51,184 nt of DNA from a virus (IMGVR_UViG_3300046724_000096:1-51184); one strand, 5' to 3'; counted from the first letter of the stretch, positions 17,661 through 26,589 are shown. Translations and numbers: made by a program. Notes: generated from the sequence alone by a model not told the origin.

Positions 17661-19597
17661 TGGCCCACCTTGAGCAGGAGTAACTTTCGGTCTTTGCTCG
17701 TCACAACTTGCGACAGTGTTTGATCCGTGCGGCCACGAAAGCCCGTTGTGCCACCGACGCCGTTATCTGCGCGATCTACGAAATGGTAGGTTGTTCCATC
17801 GAGAAATCCATCCACGCTCGATGCGAAAAGGTCCTCGTAATTATTCAAGCCAGATGTCGCCACGTTTTTGTTGAATACCGGATTGAACGCGCCTGCTGTC
17901 CATGTCGGAGTGCTCGAAATGGGAGAATAGTAATAACCAATGGATTCGTCTGTGGCGGCGTTACCGTTGCCGCCGATCCACAAGACGAGTAACTGCAAGG
18001 GAATGTCGATGAAGAATGCGCCGGGATGAATGCTTGTCGCGTTCCAACTGCCTGCCGCACCGACCGGAATGATGGGATTTGATCCCGATGGTGTCCATGT
18101 CAAGCCGCGATCCGTACTCGTCGCCCATCCAATTTGCTCTTTGGTGACGGCCGCGTTGAATCCTCCATAGACCATCAGCATCAGTGCGGAATTCACGCGC
18201 ACAACATGCGGTGCTGCGACGAAACCATCGTCCCACGTTCCACCCGCACCTTTTGAAATGATCGCGACGCCGCCGTTCTGCACGTTCCAGGTTCCGGCTG
18301 TCGCGCAGTTTCCACCGCAACTGGCAACTGAGCATGTCGCGTAATAAATCGCTCGCGGTCCAGTATTGTTTCCACCGTGAAACCATGTCTTGCAGATATT
18401 GTCGTCAGGGTCGTAAATCGGGAATGTCGAGAGCGACGTTTCACCTTGAACCGCAGCCTTGAACGCCGTCGTTTGCGGCCCTGTTAGAGCACCGACGAGA
18501 TTATTGACATTGAACGCTGATCCGCTCGCCGTATCCTGGCTCGTGAATGTCCAGCTTCCAGCCGCTCCAGTTGAACTTGTCGCTATGATTGACGGGGTGT
18601 CGAAATCAAACGCCCCAGGCTGATTCGATGGATCTAATGTTTTGACGCCAGTGTCGTTTTCGAAATAGCCGACATAACTACCTACCGCTAGCTTCTGAAT
18701 CAGTGCCGGTCCAATTTGGTCCGCCCTGCCGTTGTTCGCGCCTCCGGCCCAGCCGAGATTCTGGACGTAAGGCGGACTTCCGCCGCGAGTCAGCGGGCCG
18801 GAAAGCGTTGCACCGCCGCTCGTCCCTACATTCGGCGTGTAGGACGTGACGGTAGGATCCGTGGTCGAGTAGGCCGCGCCCGTGATATTTCCCCAGTTGT
18901 TATTTCCGGACCAGTCCGCGACCTGAGTGGCTCCATCATTGAAGGAGCCAAACTCCCACCACCCTTGAAGCCCAGAGATTGCATCGGGCCGCACCGCTTC
19001 GTTGAAAAGGTCCGCCGCATTTTGAGCGGTAAGCGCAACGTTATAGAGAAGACCTCGCCGAAGAATCGCATTCTCGAACGCAGTCGCCGCCCCAGTACCG
19101 CCCCTTGCTCCAATCTGAGAGGCGACCGAATTCAGGATGGTATTGCCAGCAAGATTATCGGCTGTCGCGGCGGCCTTACTGGAAGACGATCCATTCACAT
19201 AGAACAAGACTCCGGAAGCGAGTCCGTTCCCGCTATAGGTCACGACAAGATGCACATAAGTATTCAGCGTCAGGACTTCGCCGGAAGTCCGCTGAACGAT
19301 GTGATTACTCGGTGAGTTCTGAATACCCACCTGAACAATGGCGTTGGTTGCACCTGCGGCTGTTGAGACTGCCCATCCACGTACGTTCGCCGTCGCATCC
19401 TGCTTTCCGATGATGACGCCTGCCACGTTTGTCTTCATGCGGACCCAACAGGCAATACTCCACGCCTGAGTGCCTTCCCAATTGCCGAGCGTGGTGTTCA
19501 GGTCAATCCGCTGCGAAGACGCTGCCGTGAAGTCACGCGAGGCGAACGCGGGAACTGTTAGCGAAAGACAGAGCAGAAGTGGAATTAGTCGTCGCAT
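17657..19597 (-). CDS. Exported LamG lectin plus five-bladed beta-propeller (GH43-like)
   Basis: A 646-residue protein. The start at 19597 gives signal peptide MRRLIPLLLCLSLTVPAFA right after the upstream stop; the earlier in-frame start would add 69 antisense-like residues. Residues about 20-235 form a concanavalin-like (LamG) domain (FTAASSQRIDL; WSIACWVRM; NTYVHLVVTYSG; LQGWWEFG). Residues about 300-640 look like a glycosidase-type propeller (WFHGGNNTGPRAIYYATC; LMLMVYGGF; IGWATSTDRGLTWTP; GYYYSPISSTPTW). A glycan-binding or hydrolase role is inferred; catalytic acids cannot be assigned. Confidence 0.75.
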   Translation of the reverse strand: MRRLIPLLLCLSLTVPAFASRDFTAASSQRIDLNTTLGNWEGTQAWSIACWVRMKTNVAGVIIGKQDATANVRGWAVSTAAGATNAIVQVGIQNSPSNHIVQRTSGEVLTLNTYVHLVVTYSGNGLASGVLFYVNGSSSSKAAATADNLAGNTILNSVASQIGARGGTGAATAFENAILRRGLLYNVALTAQNAADLFNEAVRPDAISGLQGWWEFGSFNDGATQVADWSGNNNWGNITGAAYSTTDPTVTSYTPNVGTSGGATLSGPLTRGGSPPYVQNLGWAGGANNGRADQIGPALIQKLAVGSYVGYFENDTGVKTLDPSNQPGAFDFDTPSIIATSSTGAAGSWTFTSQDTASGSAFNVNNLVGALTGPQTTAFKAAVQGETSLSTFPIYDPDDNICKTWFHGGNNTGPRAIYYATCSVASCGGNCATAGTWNVQNGGVAIISKGAGGTWDDGFVAAPHVVRVNSALMLMVYGGFNAAVTKEQIGWATSTDRGLTWTPSGSNPIIPVGAAGSWNATSIHPGAFFIDIPLQLLVLWIGGNGNAATDESIGYYYSPISSTPTWTAGAFNPVFNKNVATSGLNNYEDLFASSVDGFLDGTTYHFVDRADNGVGGTTGFRGRTDQTLSQVVTSKDRKLLLLKVGH

Positions 19598-19598
19598 A

Positions 19599-20489
19599 TT
19601 AATAAGAAATCGCGCTCTTGAAGCCCGAGCAAAATATCTTCGTACTTGAGCCGGTTGTGACATTCGCGGCGAATAGGCCATTCCCGGCAGTTGGAACCTT
19701 GAGTGGATGATTCGGCCATGACACGTCGGCACCGCCGCCTCCCGTTGTCGCGACCGATGCTGCCGGTGCCGGAATATTCCAGATAATCGTGCCGCCGCTT
19801 CCATCCTGAAGACTAATATCCGTGCTGACCGTCGTGCTCGCGTTCGATACGGTGCAATGGTCGATGTAGATGTATTGGGCAGCGGTTGCGGAGACGACGA
19901 CGGTTGAGGTTGTCGCCGTCATTGCGGTCGTGATTCCGCCAGAAGTCAACGCCTCGTAACTGACGACTATTCCATCGGCCGAACTCGGCACAACCGGGCC
20001 CGAGGCCGTTGTCGGTAGCACGTTGTTGGAGCCATCGACGACTTCGACCTTATTCCCGACCGCCGTGAAGCTGGCGATCGCCGTCGCCGCGCCAGGCATT
20101 CCCTGTGTTCCGAGGATCACGACGCTAGCCTGCCCACTCGCGAAGACTGAACAGCGAACCCGTAACTCTTGAAGGCCCGCAACGCCGAACTGCCACACGC
20201 CGGCGGCCGTTGCCGACGTCACGATCGCCCCTCCGGCGATAGGCGTACCCCCGACTGCCGTGAAGTTCACGCCATCAAGTGTCGCTTCAAATAGCAGCGT
20301 CTCGCTGAATGTCCCGGCGATCTGAACGCCGACGCTCGCGGTCCCCGGAGGAAATCGCAGCAAGACGCAAGAACTTGCCACCGTGCAGTCGGTGGAACTT
20401 GCCGAGATGGCATCCGCCGCGATCGGCGCCTGAGCGAGAAGCACTCCAGGAATCAGCAGCAATCCCAAAGCACAAAGAAGTTTTTTCAT
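19599..20489 (-). CDS. Exported beta-rich protein
   Basis: A 296-residue protein from ATG 20489 in an ATGA overlap with the holin candidate. Signal peptide MKKLLCALGLLLIPGVLLAQ. The mature part shares a recurrent pattern with the glycine-rich protein at 22863 (DCTVASSCVLLRFP and TASVGVQIAGTFSETLLFEATLDG, compare SGTLQISGTFSGTATFQAS there), so the two have a common N-terminal domain. The C-terminal part is Thr/Val/Ala-rich beta sheet. Its function is unknown; a particle appendage or secreted glycan-binding protein is possible. Confidence 0.65.
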   Translation of the reverse strand: MKKLLCALGLLLIPGVLLAQAPIAADAISASSTDCTVASSCVLLRFPPGTASVGVQIAGTFSETLLFEATLDGVNFTAVGGTPIAGGAIVTSATAAGVWQFGVAGLQELRVRCSVFASGQASVVILGTQGMPGAATAIASFTAVGNKVEVVDGSNNVLPTTASGPVVPSSADGIVVSYEALTSGGITTAMTATTSTVVVSATAAQYIYIDHCTVSNASTTVSTDISLQDGSGGTIIWNIPAPAASVATTGGGGADVSWPNHPLKVPTAGNGLFAANVTTGSSTKIFCSGFKSAISY

Positions 20490-20785
20490 TGTTGGCCCTT
20501 TTCCTCGCTCTTCGTATCTGTTGAAGGAGTGAGCGACTTTGCAAAGACTCCGATCGCCACGCCGACGACGTATTTCCCGTCGTCGTAGAGCATAATTTTC
20601 ATCATGATAACGCCCGTGATGAGTAGCACATACGAGACGAGAATCGAAGCCCCGGGACGGTGTAGCGTGTCCACGAAGTCGCGAAAGTCCTGCATGGTGG
20701 CACGGTGGATGAGGTAGCAAACAAACAGCGGCATCAGTATGGATTCCGTCAGCTTGACAAGCAGAACGCCGTCCCAATTAATCAT
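20486..20785 (-). CDS. Candidate holin (small membrane protein)
   Basis: A 99-residue protein with hydrophobic segments at about 8-27 (LLVKLTESILMPLFVCYLIH), 47-66 (SILVSYVLLITGVIMMKIML) and a weaker one at 70-82. It has a charged tail (TDTKSEEKGQQ). Two or three membrane passes with a charged C-terminus and direct coupling (ATGA) to the transglycosylase gene fit a holin that releases or activates the endolysin. Confidence 0.6.
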   Translation of the reverse strand: MINWDGVLLVKLTESILMPLFVCYLIHRATMQDFRDFVDTLHRPGASILVSYVLLITGVIMMKIMLYDDGKYVVGVAIGVFAKSLTPSTDTKSEEKGQQ

Positions 20786-21243
20786 GGCTGCCTCGTTGCT
20801 GAATTCAGGTATGCGTAATCTTTATAATGCCCAAGAACGAGATCCGGATAGTTCGCGTTGCCTCCGCCGTTGTAGGAAAGAAGCGCGGCCGGGATGCTTC
20901 CGCCGTTCTTGTCCAGTGAACGCCTGAGCTTCGTGAGACCCTGGCGCAAGTTATCGAGCGGCTCAAGAAGTTGCGTGAGAAACTTGGCGTCATAGCCCTG
21001 TTCGCGCGCGGTCTGCCCCATGATTTGAGTTAGGCCGAAAGAGGTTGCCCGCATTCGCATTTCGGTCTCGCTCAAGCCTTTCATGCTGGAAATGTAGCGG
21101 TCGTAGAATGCGGGCTCGTAGCGCACGGCAAACTGCTGCCAGCCGTCCGATTCGTGGGCGCAAAGCGAGCAGACGAGTGCTGGATCCAGGCCCATGTTCA
21201 AGGACGCCATCGTGGCGAGTTTAATCAGGTCTTCTTTGTTCAT
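20782..21243 (-). CDS. Lytic transglycosylase / endolysin (SLT-like)
   Basis: A 153-residue lysozyme-fold protein. Glu31 in the CAHESDGW motif is the likely catalytic acid. FGLTQIMGQTAREQG (about 68-82) and ALLSYNGGGNANYPD (about 119-133) are the other SLT-family motifs. It would cleave peptidoglycan glycan strands. There is no signal peptide or SAR-like segment, so it needs a holin; the downstream overlapping gene is a holin candidate and the upstream gene is spanin-like. The set forms a three-gene lysis cassette inside the tail region. Confidence 0.8.
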   Translation of the reverse strand: MNKEDLIKLATMASLNMGLDPALVCSLCAHESDGWQQFAVRYEPAFYDRYISSMKGLSETEMRMRATSFGLTQIMGQTAREQGYDAKFLTQLLEPLDNLRQGLTKLRRSLDKNGGSIPAALLSYNGGGNANYPDLVLGHYKDYAYLNSATRQP

Positions 21244-21530
21244 CGTGCCCTCGCGCGATCGGACTGAGTTTCTAGGCGGTCGATGCGCTTCTCGTGGCCT
21301 TCGGTCAGCGTGGCGAGATGCGCGTTCATGCTCTGCATTTCGGCGAAGAGTTTGTTATTCGTTTTTCGGTTCTCGTCGCATTCCTGATCGTGGCGAATGA
21401 TCCACTTGCTATGCCACCGCTGCTCTCGATTGAGTAGCGTGTAAATCAGGAGCGCGGCTCCGGCGACGATGACGGCGTTGATCGGATCAAAATGAAGCTG
21501 CTTGAGAAATTCAGCGCCGATTTCTGGCAT
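21240..21530 (-). CDS. Single-TM coiled-coil protein (inner-membrane spanin-like)
   Basis: A 96-residue protein. One membrane segment lies at about 16-33 (NAVIVAGAALLIYTLLN), followed by a charged coiled coil to the end (HDQECDENRKTNNKLF; EKRIDRLETQSDRARAR). This is the plan of Rz-type inner-membrane spanins. It is coupled by ATGA to the transglycosylase. An outer-membrane partner could be the lipoprotein at 41540, but that gene lies in another operon. It could also be a different lysis membrane protein. Confidence 0.5.
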   Translation of the reverse strand: MPEIGAEFLKQLHFDPINAVIVAGAALLIYTLLNREQRWHSKWIIRHDQECDENRKTNNKLFAEMQSMNAHLATLTEGHEKRIDRLETQSDRARAR

Positions 21531-21551
21531 CCTGCCCTCCGATAGTTTTCA

Positions 21552-22331
21552 TCATTGGAAGCCGCCTCCGATCCAATCCCACCCGCTCGTCCGATTGTCC
21601 TGCTCGCGCGTAGCATCGTCGCACTTGAGCGCATCCATATGCGTAATCACATTCGACGACTTCACGAAATCCATTGTCGCGGTCGCCTGCTCGCGCACGT
21701 CTTCCGGCACGGGCAGCACGCCGAGACAGAGGATCTTCGAGAGATTCGAGATCAGCAAAGGGCGATATCCTGGAGGCATCGCGAGAACGGTTGTGAAATC
21801 CGGATTTCCGTTGGCGTCGAGCGGAAACTCGTCCATGGCCACAGGATTGTAGAGAACCACCTTGAACGTCGCCGACGGCACCGGATAGAGGTAGATATTC
21901 CCGAAACCGGAGGAGTCGAAGTTGCGATCATAGATTAGCGCGCGAGAGAGCGTTGACGTGATTCCCTTCACGGTAATGCGCCGCCACTCCTCGACCGTGA
22001 AAATGTGCATCTTCAATTCCGGCTGAGGGGTATTGCCGGCAGTGTAGATGACTCCCGCGTAGTCGATGAAGATGGGCCGCGGCGTGTTCCACATCGCGCC
22101 CGTACCGATCGTGATGGGCGAGTTGGCGGTAATGTCGCCCTGTCCTGACGTGACCGTGAATTCGCCGACGCGCTGCCTTCGGTAGATCCAGAGGCGGTTC
22201 GTCTTCATCAGGTCGATCAGGTCGTTCAGGCGACGAAAGGCCCAGGCGGCTTCCTCGGGAGGAAGCACATCGCCTACGCCGATCATTCCCGACATTACCT
22301 CTGCGTCGAAAATAAGGTCCGAGACGGTCAA
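21552..22331 (-). CDS. P22 gp4-like head-tail connector (tail accessory factor)
   Basis: A 259-residue protein. The helical N-terminal part has the family pattern (SGMIGVGDVLPPEEAAWAFRRLNDLIDLM, described here in two parts around residues 14-42). A beta part follows, with FTVTSGQGDITANSP, the phrase RPIFIDYAGVIY and later IYLYPVP. In P22 the gp4 ring attaches under the portal and begins the tail. The product would bind the portal (28076) and the gp10-like hub (13242). ATG start; not overlapping its neighbours. Confidence 0.75.
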   Translation of the reverse strand: MTVSDLIFDAEVMSGMIGVGDVLPPEEAAWAFRRLNDLIDLMKTNRLWIYRRQRVGEFTVTSGQGDITANSPITIGTGAMWNTPRPIFIDYAGVIYTAGNTPQPELKMHIFTVEEWRRITVKGITSTLSRALIYDRNFDSSGFGNIYLYPVPSATFKVVLYNPVAMDEFPLDANGNPDFTTVLAMPPGYRPLLISNLSKILCLGVLPVPEDVREQATATMDFVKSSNVITHMDALKCDDATREQDNRTSGWDWIGGGFQ

Positions 22332-22850
22332 TTACTTGCCCTTCTTCGGAGCTTCCTCGACGGTCATTTCTGTCTCGACTTCGGTGAGCCGCTGATCGAG
22401 ATTGCTGACGCTGTTGCGCAGTGCGGCGATATCCTCTCCGGTTGTCGTCACCAGGTCGCCGACGTCCAGAATAGCCTTCTGCATCTCGCGTATCTCGGTG
22501 AGAATTGCGGTCAGTCCGGCGTCTGAGGACGGTGCCGTCGCCGAACTCTTCTCGGGCACCGGAACGTGATCGAATGTCCAGTCCGCTCCCAGGCCATCAA
22601 CCGCTTTCTGATTCTCGGCATCGGACCATTCGAGCTTTCCGATCGGCCGCGAGTCGCCCGACTTCTTGTTAAACATGGTCTTCGGCCATTCGGACCGCAC
22701 ATAACGCTCGCTCGTGAATCCGAGGTCTTTGGCCACCTGTTCATCCGCTTTCGAGTGACAGGTATAAAACTGGCCCTTCTTGACGCTGCCTCGCGTTTCG
22801 GTCGCGTAGAGCGCCCGCGAGTGATCGCGCTGATAATTGAAATCTGCCAT
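22332..22850 (-). CDS. Hypothetical structural-region protein with C-terminal coiled coil
   Basis: A 172-residue hydrophilic protein without signal peptide. Residues 1-100 contain aromatic-rich short motifs (GQFYTCHSK; SERYVRSEWPKTMF). Residues about 110-160 form a coiled coil (ILTEIREMQKAILDVGDLV; LRNSVSNLDQRLTEVETEM), and the tail is basic (APKKGK). It lies between the glycine-rich protein and the gp4-like connector with a good SD. It may be a virion assembly factor; family not recognised. Confidence 0.55.
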   Translation of the reverse strand: MADFNYQRDHSRALYATETRGSVKKGQFYTCHSKADEQVAKDLGFTSERYVRSEWPKTMFNKKSGDSRPIGKLEWSDAENQKAVDGLGADWTFDHVPVPEKSSATAPSSDAGLTAILTEIREMQKAILDVGDLVTTTGEDIAALRNSVSNLDQRLTEVETEMTVEEAPKKGK

Positions 22851-22862
22851 TTGTAGATCCTT

Positions 22863-24137
22863 TCAAAAATAAGAAATGATTGTCACGGCGCCATCGCCCC
22901 CATTGCCGCCAGATGTCGCGAGGTTTCCACCGCCACCTCCGCCACCACCAGGAACCGCGCCGTTGCCGCCGGTCTGCGTGGTTTGAGCACCGCCAGCTCC
23001 GCCAGATCCGCCGAGCGTGTAGACGCCTGTGGTCGTCGCAGAGCCGCCCTGAGAAGTTCCGCCCGCAGCGCCTTGCCCGCCAACTCCGCCTGCGCCGGCA
23101 GTTCCAGTCGATGCGCCACCCCCGCCGCCGCCGCCGCCGCAACTTGAGGTTCCGCCAGCGCCGCCAGCAGTGGCATTCTTTCCACCTCCGCCGCCCCCGC
23201 CACCTTGGTCGCCCTTACCGCCGATACCGCCGGTCGTGGCCCCCGTTCCGCCGCCTGCGCCTTGGTAGCCTGCGCCTTGTGTTCCCGGGCTTGAGTTTGC
23301 AGCGACAACAAGCGAACCCATTGATCCGCCGCCACCGCCCCCGCCTCCCGAGTTGGAGCTAGCGTCGATACCAATAACGCCGAGTCCTGCCGTCAGGAGC
23401 GTTTTGCCGCTCGTGACTTCAACGACAGTCGAACTGCCAGCGTTAGCCTTCGTTGAACCGCCAATGCCGCCAGTGCCAACCGTGATGGTCATGGTGGCTC
23501 CGATGGAAGCCGCATTCAGATGAATGACCGCACATCCACCCCCGCCGCCCCCGCCACCGCCAGCGGCAGTCGACACGATGCCCGCACCGCCAGCCCCGCC
23601 ACCGCCGATGGCGTAAATGTCAATCGCGATAGCCCCTGTCGGCTTATTCCATGTGTAAATTCCTGCCGAGGTATAGGCGTCTACCTGCGTCTTGACGACG
23701 CTCGAGGTGACGATGTTTCCCCGCGCCGGAGAGGAGGACAGCGAAACAATAAGGTTGCCCGATGTGTAGCTGGACACATAAACGCAGATATTCGTGAGAC
23801 TGGCGACGTCGAGTTGCCACGCTCCAGCAGCGGTCGCTGTCGATACAAGCGCGCCGCCGGCTAAAGGCTGGGCCGAGGTCGTCGTCCATTGCTGCCCGCC
23901 GCTCGCCGAGGCTTGGAATGTGGCCGTTCCGGAGAACGTTCCTGAAATCTGTAGTGTCCCGCTCGAATCGGTCGGGTTGAGACGGAGGTTCACAGAACTG
24001 GAACTATCGGCCTGGGTGCAAGCACTGCCGCTCGCGTTAAGCGTGGCGGTCTTGGTGTTGTAGGTCTGCGCCGAGGATGGGAGCGCGAACCCCACAATCA
24101 GGACCAGGGCGCAGGTAATCATGATTAGTCGGTTCAT
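22863..24137 (-). CDS. Exported glycine-rich fibre-like protein
   Basis: A 424-residue protein. I chose ATG 24137 because the earlier GTG at 24176 lies inside a terminator hairpin. Signal peptide MNRLIMITCALVLIVGFALPSSAQ. Residues about 25-130 share a domain with the protein at 19599. From about 135 the sequence becomes a Gly-rich domain (AGIYTWNKPTGAIAIDIYAI entry, then runs of 7-9 Gly separated by short Ala/Thr/Ser segments). Such domains resemble polyglycine-helix receptor-binding tips of phage adhesins. It is the first gene after the coat operon terminator. Confidence 0.7.
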   Translation of the reverse strand: MNRLIMITCALVLIVGFALPSSAQTYNTKTATLNASGSACTQADSSSSVNLRLNPTDSSGTLQISGTFSGTATFQASASGGQQWTTTSAQPLAGGALVSTATAAGAWQLDVASLTNICVYVSSYTSGNLIVSLSSSPARGNIVTSSVVKTQVDAYTSAGIYTWNKPTGAIAIDIYAIGGGGAGGAGIVSTAAGGGGGGGGGCAVIHLNAASIGATMTITVGTGGIGGSTKANAGSSTVVEVTSGKTLLTAGLGVIGIDASSNSGGGGGGGGSMGSLVVAANSSPGTQGAGYQGAGGGTGATTGGIGGKGDQGGGGGGGGKNATAGGAGGTSSCGGGGGGGGASTGTAGAGGVGGQGAAGGTSQGGSATTTGVYTLGGSGGAGGAQTTQTGGNGAVPGGGGGGGGNLATSGGNGGDGAVTIISYF

Positions 24138-24170
24138 GGAAAGCGTTCCCTTCTTCTTGAAATGCGAAAA

Positions 24171-24198
24171 GGCCACCCCTGTTTGACGAGGGGTGGCC
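24171..24198 (-). terminator. Terminator hairpin downstream of the coat/exported protein genes
   Basis: A perfect 10-bp stem (GGCCACCCCT / AGGGGTGGCC, 24171-24180 and 24189-24198) with an 8-base loop. Read on the minus strand it is followed by TTTTCGCATTT. It lies between the protein at 24229 and the glycine-rich gene, so it probably reduces transcription past the coat region. Confidence 0.75.
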
Positions 24199-24228
24199 AG
24201 AGTTGGACTATACAGCTAAGTCCTTTGT

Positions 24229-25275
24229 TTACTTATACAAACACGAAATTGGCCCAACATCCGCAGTAAAAGTAGTTGGCGCTGTGAAATCGGGCCAAGT
24301 CCCGAAAGTTTGGCTTGTCGCCGATCCCGTCACCACGTTCGGATAAGTGGAAGCCGCGATGAAGGCGTAAGCCCCCGCCGCTGATCCATTACCCGTCTCT
24401 GTGACGAAATACATGGCAGGCCCGGTGACGAGCGTGGTCGTCTGGGCCGCACCATTACGGTTCAGCGCAAAGGCATTCGTCTGGAACGTGCTGGCACCGG
24501 ATAACAGGGCTCCCGCTGCCGCGCTACTCGCGATCCGTTTCCCATCAGCGGAAAACAGGGCGGAGGTCACGTTGTCGGTCGTTGCTGTGGTTCCGGCAAG
24601 GAACTTGATCCCGGTGAAAAATGCCGTGTACGGAACAAAGATCGACGCCCGGAACTGCTTATCGGCCGTATCGGCGACAACGGTTCCCAGAGAGGCGTAG
24701 GCCACCGATCCGATCGGCACCGTGCAAACTGACGAGAGCGGCGTGGTCGGAACGTCATCGGGCAAGGTCTGCTGCAGCCAGACCCCGCCGTTGCAGTTAT
24801 ACATCGCGGCTCCGCCCAGAGCATTCGGATTGACCTGAATGAGCGGCAGGATTCCATAGTTACCGCGGGTGCAGGAACCCTGAAGCGCATTCGAAATGAA
24901 CGGTCCACCGGACTGCCCGGCTGCCGGCCCCGGACTGGATGGTGCCACGCCCACAAAGACGTGCGCCCCAGAGGCGTGCGGCGTCGCGCCCGTTCTGGAC
25001 TGACCACGCTGAATGGTGATGGTTGTTCCGCTGACGGCCGTGATCCGGACGAGTTCGTGATCGATGAACGCATAGTAGTCGGTTCCAACAGCCGAATTGC
25101 TGGCCGTGAATCCGGTGGCACTCGCGACGATCATGCGCGTGGCGCGCTCGTCGGAGATTGCCGAGGAGAGAGTCGTGAAGGTTGGCTGCACTTGAGCGAA
25201 GGCGGTCACGGAGACCGCCAACAGAACCACAGCCAACGTCAGGATTTTCATGAAGTTTTTCATATGGGTTTCCAT
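24229..25275 (-). CDS. Exported protein directly downstream of the coat gene
   Basis: A 348-residue protein. ATG 25275 has AAAGGA five bases upstream and gives METHMKNFMKILTLAVVLLAVSVTAFAQ (described as a signal peptide of about 28 residues, cleaved after FAQ). Residues about 65-115 carry a phage structural pattern (DYYAFIDHELVRITAV, then ITIQRGQSRTGATPHASGAH). The rest is beta-rich with four or more Cys, including CTRGNYG, YNCNGGVW and VCTVP. Placement right after the coat would suggest a capsid decoration protein; the signal peptide argues for export. Confidence 0.7.
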   Translation of the reverse strand: METHMKNFMKILTLAVVLLAVSVTAFAQVQPTFTTLSSAISDERATRMIVASATGFTASNSAVGTDYYAFIDHELVRITAVSGTTITIQRGQSRTGATPHASGAHVFVGVAPSSPGPAAGQSGGPFISNALQGSCTRGNYGILPLIQVNPNALGGAAMYNCNGGVWLQQTLPDDVPTTPLSSVCTVPIGSVAYASLGTVVADTADKQFRASIFVPYTAFFTGIKFLAGTTATTDNVTSALFSADGKRIASSAAAGALLSGASTFQTNAFALNRNGAAQTTTLVTGPAMYFVTETGNGSAAGAYAFIAASTYPNVVTGSATSQTFGTWPDFTAPTTFTADVGPISCLYK

Positions 25276-25298
25276 TTTTCCTTTCGTTTCGATTGTGG

Positions 25299-26546
25299 TT
25301 AGGTAGTCGACACTTCGCGGCAGGCCCACTCCGGATAGAGAGTGCTCCAGCCCCACAGCGCCTCAACGCGCGTCGGCCGGCTGTTGCCACGGATGTCGTA
25401 TGCCCGGACGAGGCGGAATGCCAAGCCCGATTCGGGATCGCTGATACGCCCGCTCTTGTCCACTCCACCGGGAATCGCCAGATCGACCATGACGCGCGTG
25501 AAGGCTTGCTGATGGAACGCCAAGCCCTGCTTCGACACCAAGCCAGCCTGAGACGAAGCATTCGTGAACACCAGGACGTTCGCGGAATCCGCCGGGGATG
25601 CCGTGACGGTCTGGAAGGCGCCGACCGTGATGATCGGCGGAGAAATCGGCACCGTGATCGCACCGGAAGTACAATCCGTATCCGCCGTGACCACGAACTG
25701 CTGCAGGGCGCCCGTGGAGACGCCGCCGCCGCTCTTCGTCGCCGTGTTCGGGACGATACCGTTAACAGAGGCGAACGTGATGCAGTCGCCCTGCTTGAAG
25801 TATCCCGTCACCGAACTGCCGCCCGTCTTCAGGAGGATGCTCGATCCGGTCTGATTCGGGCCGTCCACCTGCGGCGTGCCGCCGAGGGCTCCGACCGTAT
25901 GCGCCGGCGTATTCTGATCCATCGCAAACTGGAAGCCGAGCGCGTAGCCCATCTCGCCAGTCTGGTTCTGATCGGCAATCGTTGTCGTCAGATTGAACAG
26001 TGTCGCCTGGTTGTCGGTGAGACTCGCCTGCATCTGAGACGAGATCACGTTATTGCGGCTTCCCTTGCCGCGCCGCGGGGTTGCCGTATTGTCCAGCAAC
26101 ACGCCAGCCGACAGATAACTCGTGCGCGAACTGATCGCGACCGAGGGCTGACCGACGAAGTTGTATACGTCCTTGTAGAGCAACATGCCGGTGTAATCGA
26201 TTTCGTTCGCGATGCGAGCCATCACAGGGTCGATGTATCGCTCGGTGAAATTGTCCATCGTCAGGGTCAATGCGACGTCATCGTATTCCAAGTCGACACC
26301 GAACAACTTGTCGACCACGACGGGCACTGGCGTTTCCTGGATGTCTTCAACGTCGATCGCGTTACCGTACCGGCCGCGATACTTGGGAGGCTTGCGGGCT
26401 GTGACCGTGGATCCGACCCTCGCGCCTTCTCGGGCGAATTGATCCGAATATGTGTTGAGCGTGTACTTCGAGAATGCCAGGTTGTTTCTGAGCACTGGCA
26501 AACTTTTCTGAAGCACTTGGCTCGTAGTCAGGAATTGATTGGCCAT
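25299..26546 (-). CDS. Major capsid (coat) protein, P22 gp5 family
   Basis: A 415-residue HK97-fold coat protein of the P22 type. The N-arm (NQFLTTSQVLQKSLPVLRNN), ARVGSTVTARKPPKY at about 42-56 and VDLEYDDVALTLTMDNFTER at about 84-103 are family landmarks. Residues about 130-330 hold the central insertion region. The C-terminal PIPGG-like block reads LAIPGGVDKSGRISDPESG. It would form the shell around the acidic scaffold encoded just upstream. A 5' UTR hairpin precedes its SD. A coat-like relative lies at 34113. Confidence 0.9.
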   Translation of the reverse strand: MANQFLTTSQVLQKSLPVLRNNLAFSKYTLNTYSDQFAREGARVGSTVTARKPPKYRGRYGNAIDVEDIQETPVPVVVDKLFGVDLEYDDVALTLTMDNFTERYIDPVMARIANEIDYTGMLLYKDVYNFVGQPSVAISSRTSYLSAGVLLDNTATPRRGKGSRNNVISSQMQASLTDNQATLFNLTTTIADQNQTGEMGYALGFQFAMDQNTPAHTVGALGGTPQVDGPNQTGSSILLKTGGSSVTGYFKQGDCITFASVNGIVPNTATKSGGGVSTGALQQFVVTADTDCTSGAITVPISPPIITVGAFQTVTASPADSANVLVFTNASSQAGLVSKQGLAFHQQAFTRVMVDLAIPGGVDKSGRISDPESGLAFRLVRAYDIRGNSRPTRVEALWGWSTLYPEWACREVSTT

Positions 26547-26558
26547 TTATGTGTCTCC

Positions 26559-26589
26559 GCTCAATTCCCGACCTGACGGGCGATTGAGC
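26559..26589 (-). promoter_or_regulatory. Hairpin in the 5' leader of the coat gene
   Basis: Nested inverted repeats GCTCAAT/ATTGAGC (7 bp, outer) and CCCG/CGGG (inner) form a strong stem between the scaffold stop and the coat SD (GCGGAGAC). There is no U-tract, so it is not a terminator. It may be an RNA-processing or stability element that raises coat yield. Confidence 0.5.

Noticed and set aside
22863-24137. Glycine-run region as a DNA repeat array
   Set aside because: The GGN-rich DNA is explained by the coding of a Gly-rich domain; there is no exact tandem unit.
25293-26576. 427-codon plus-strand frame across the coat gene
   Set aside because: Antisense to an unmistakable P22-type coat; Arg-rich, no SD.
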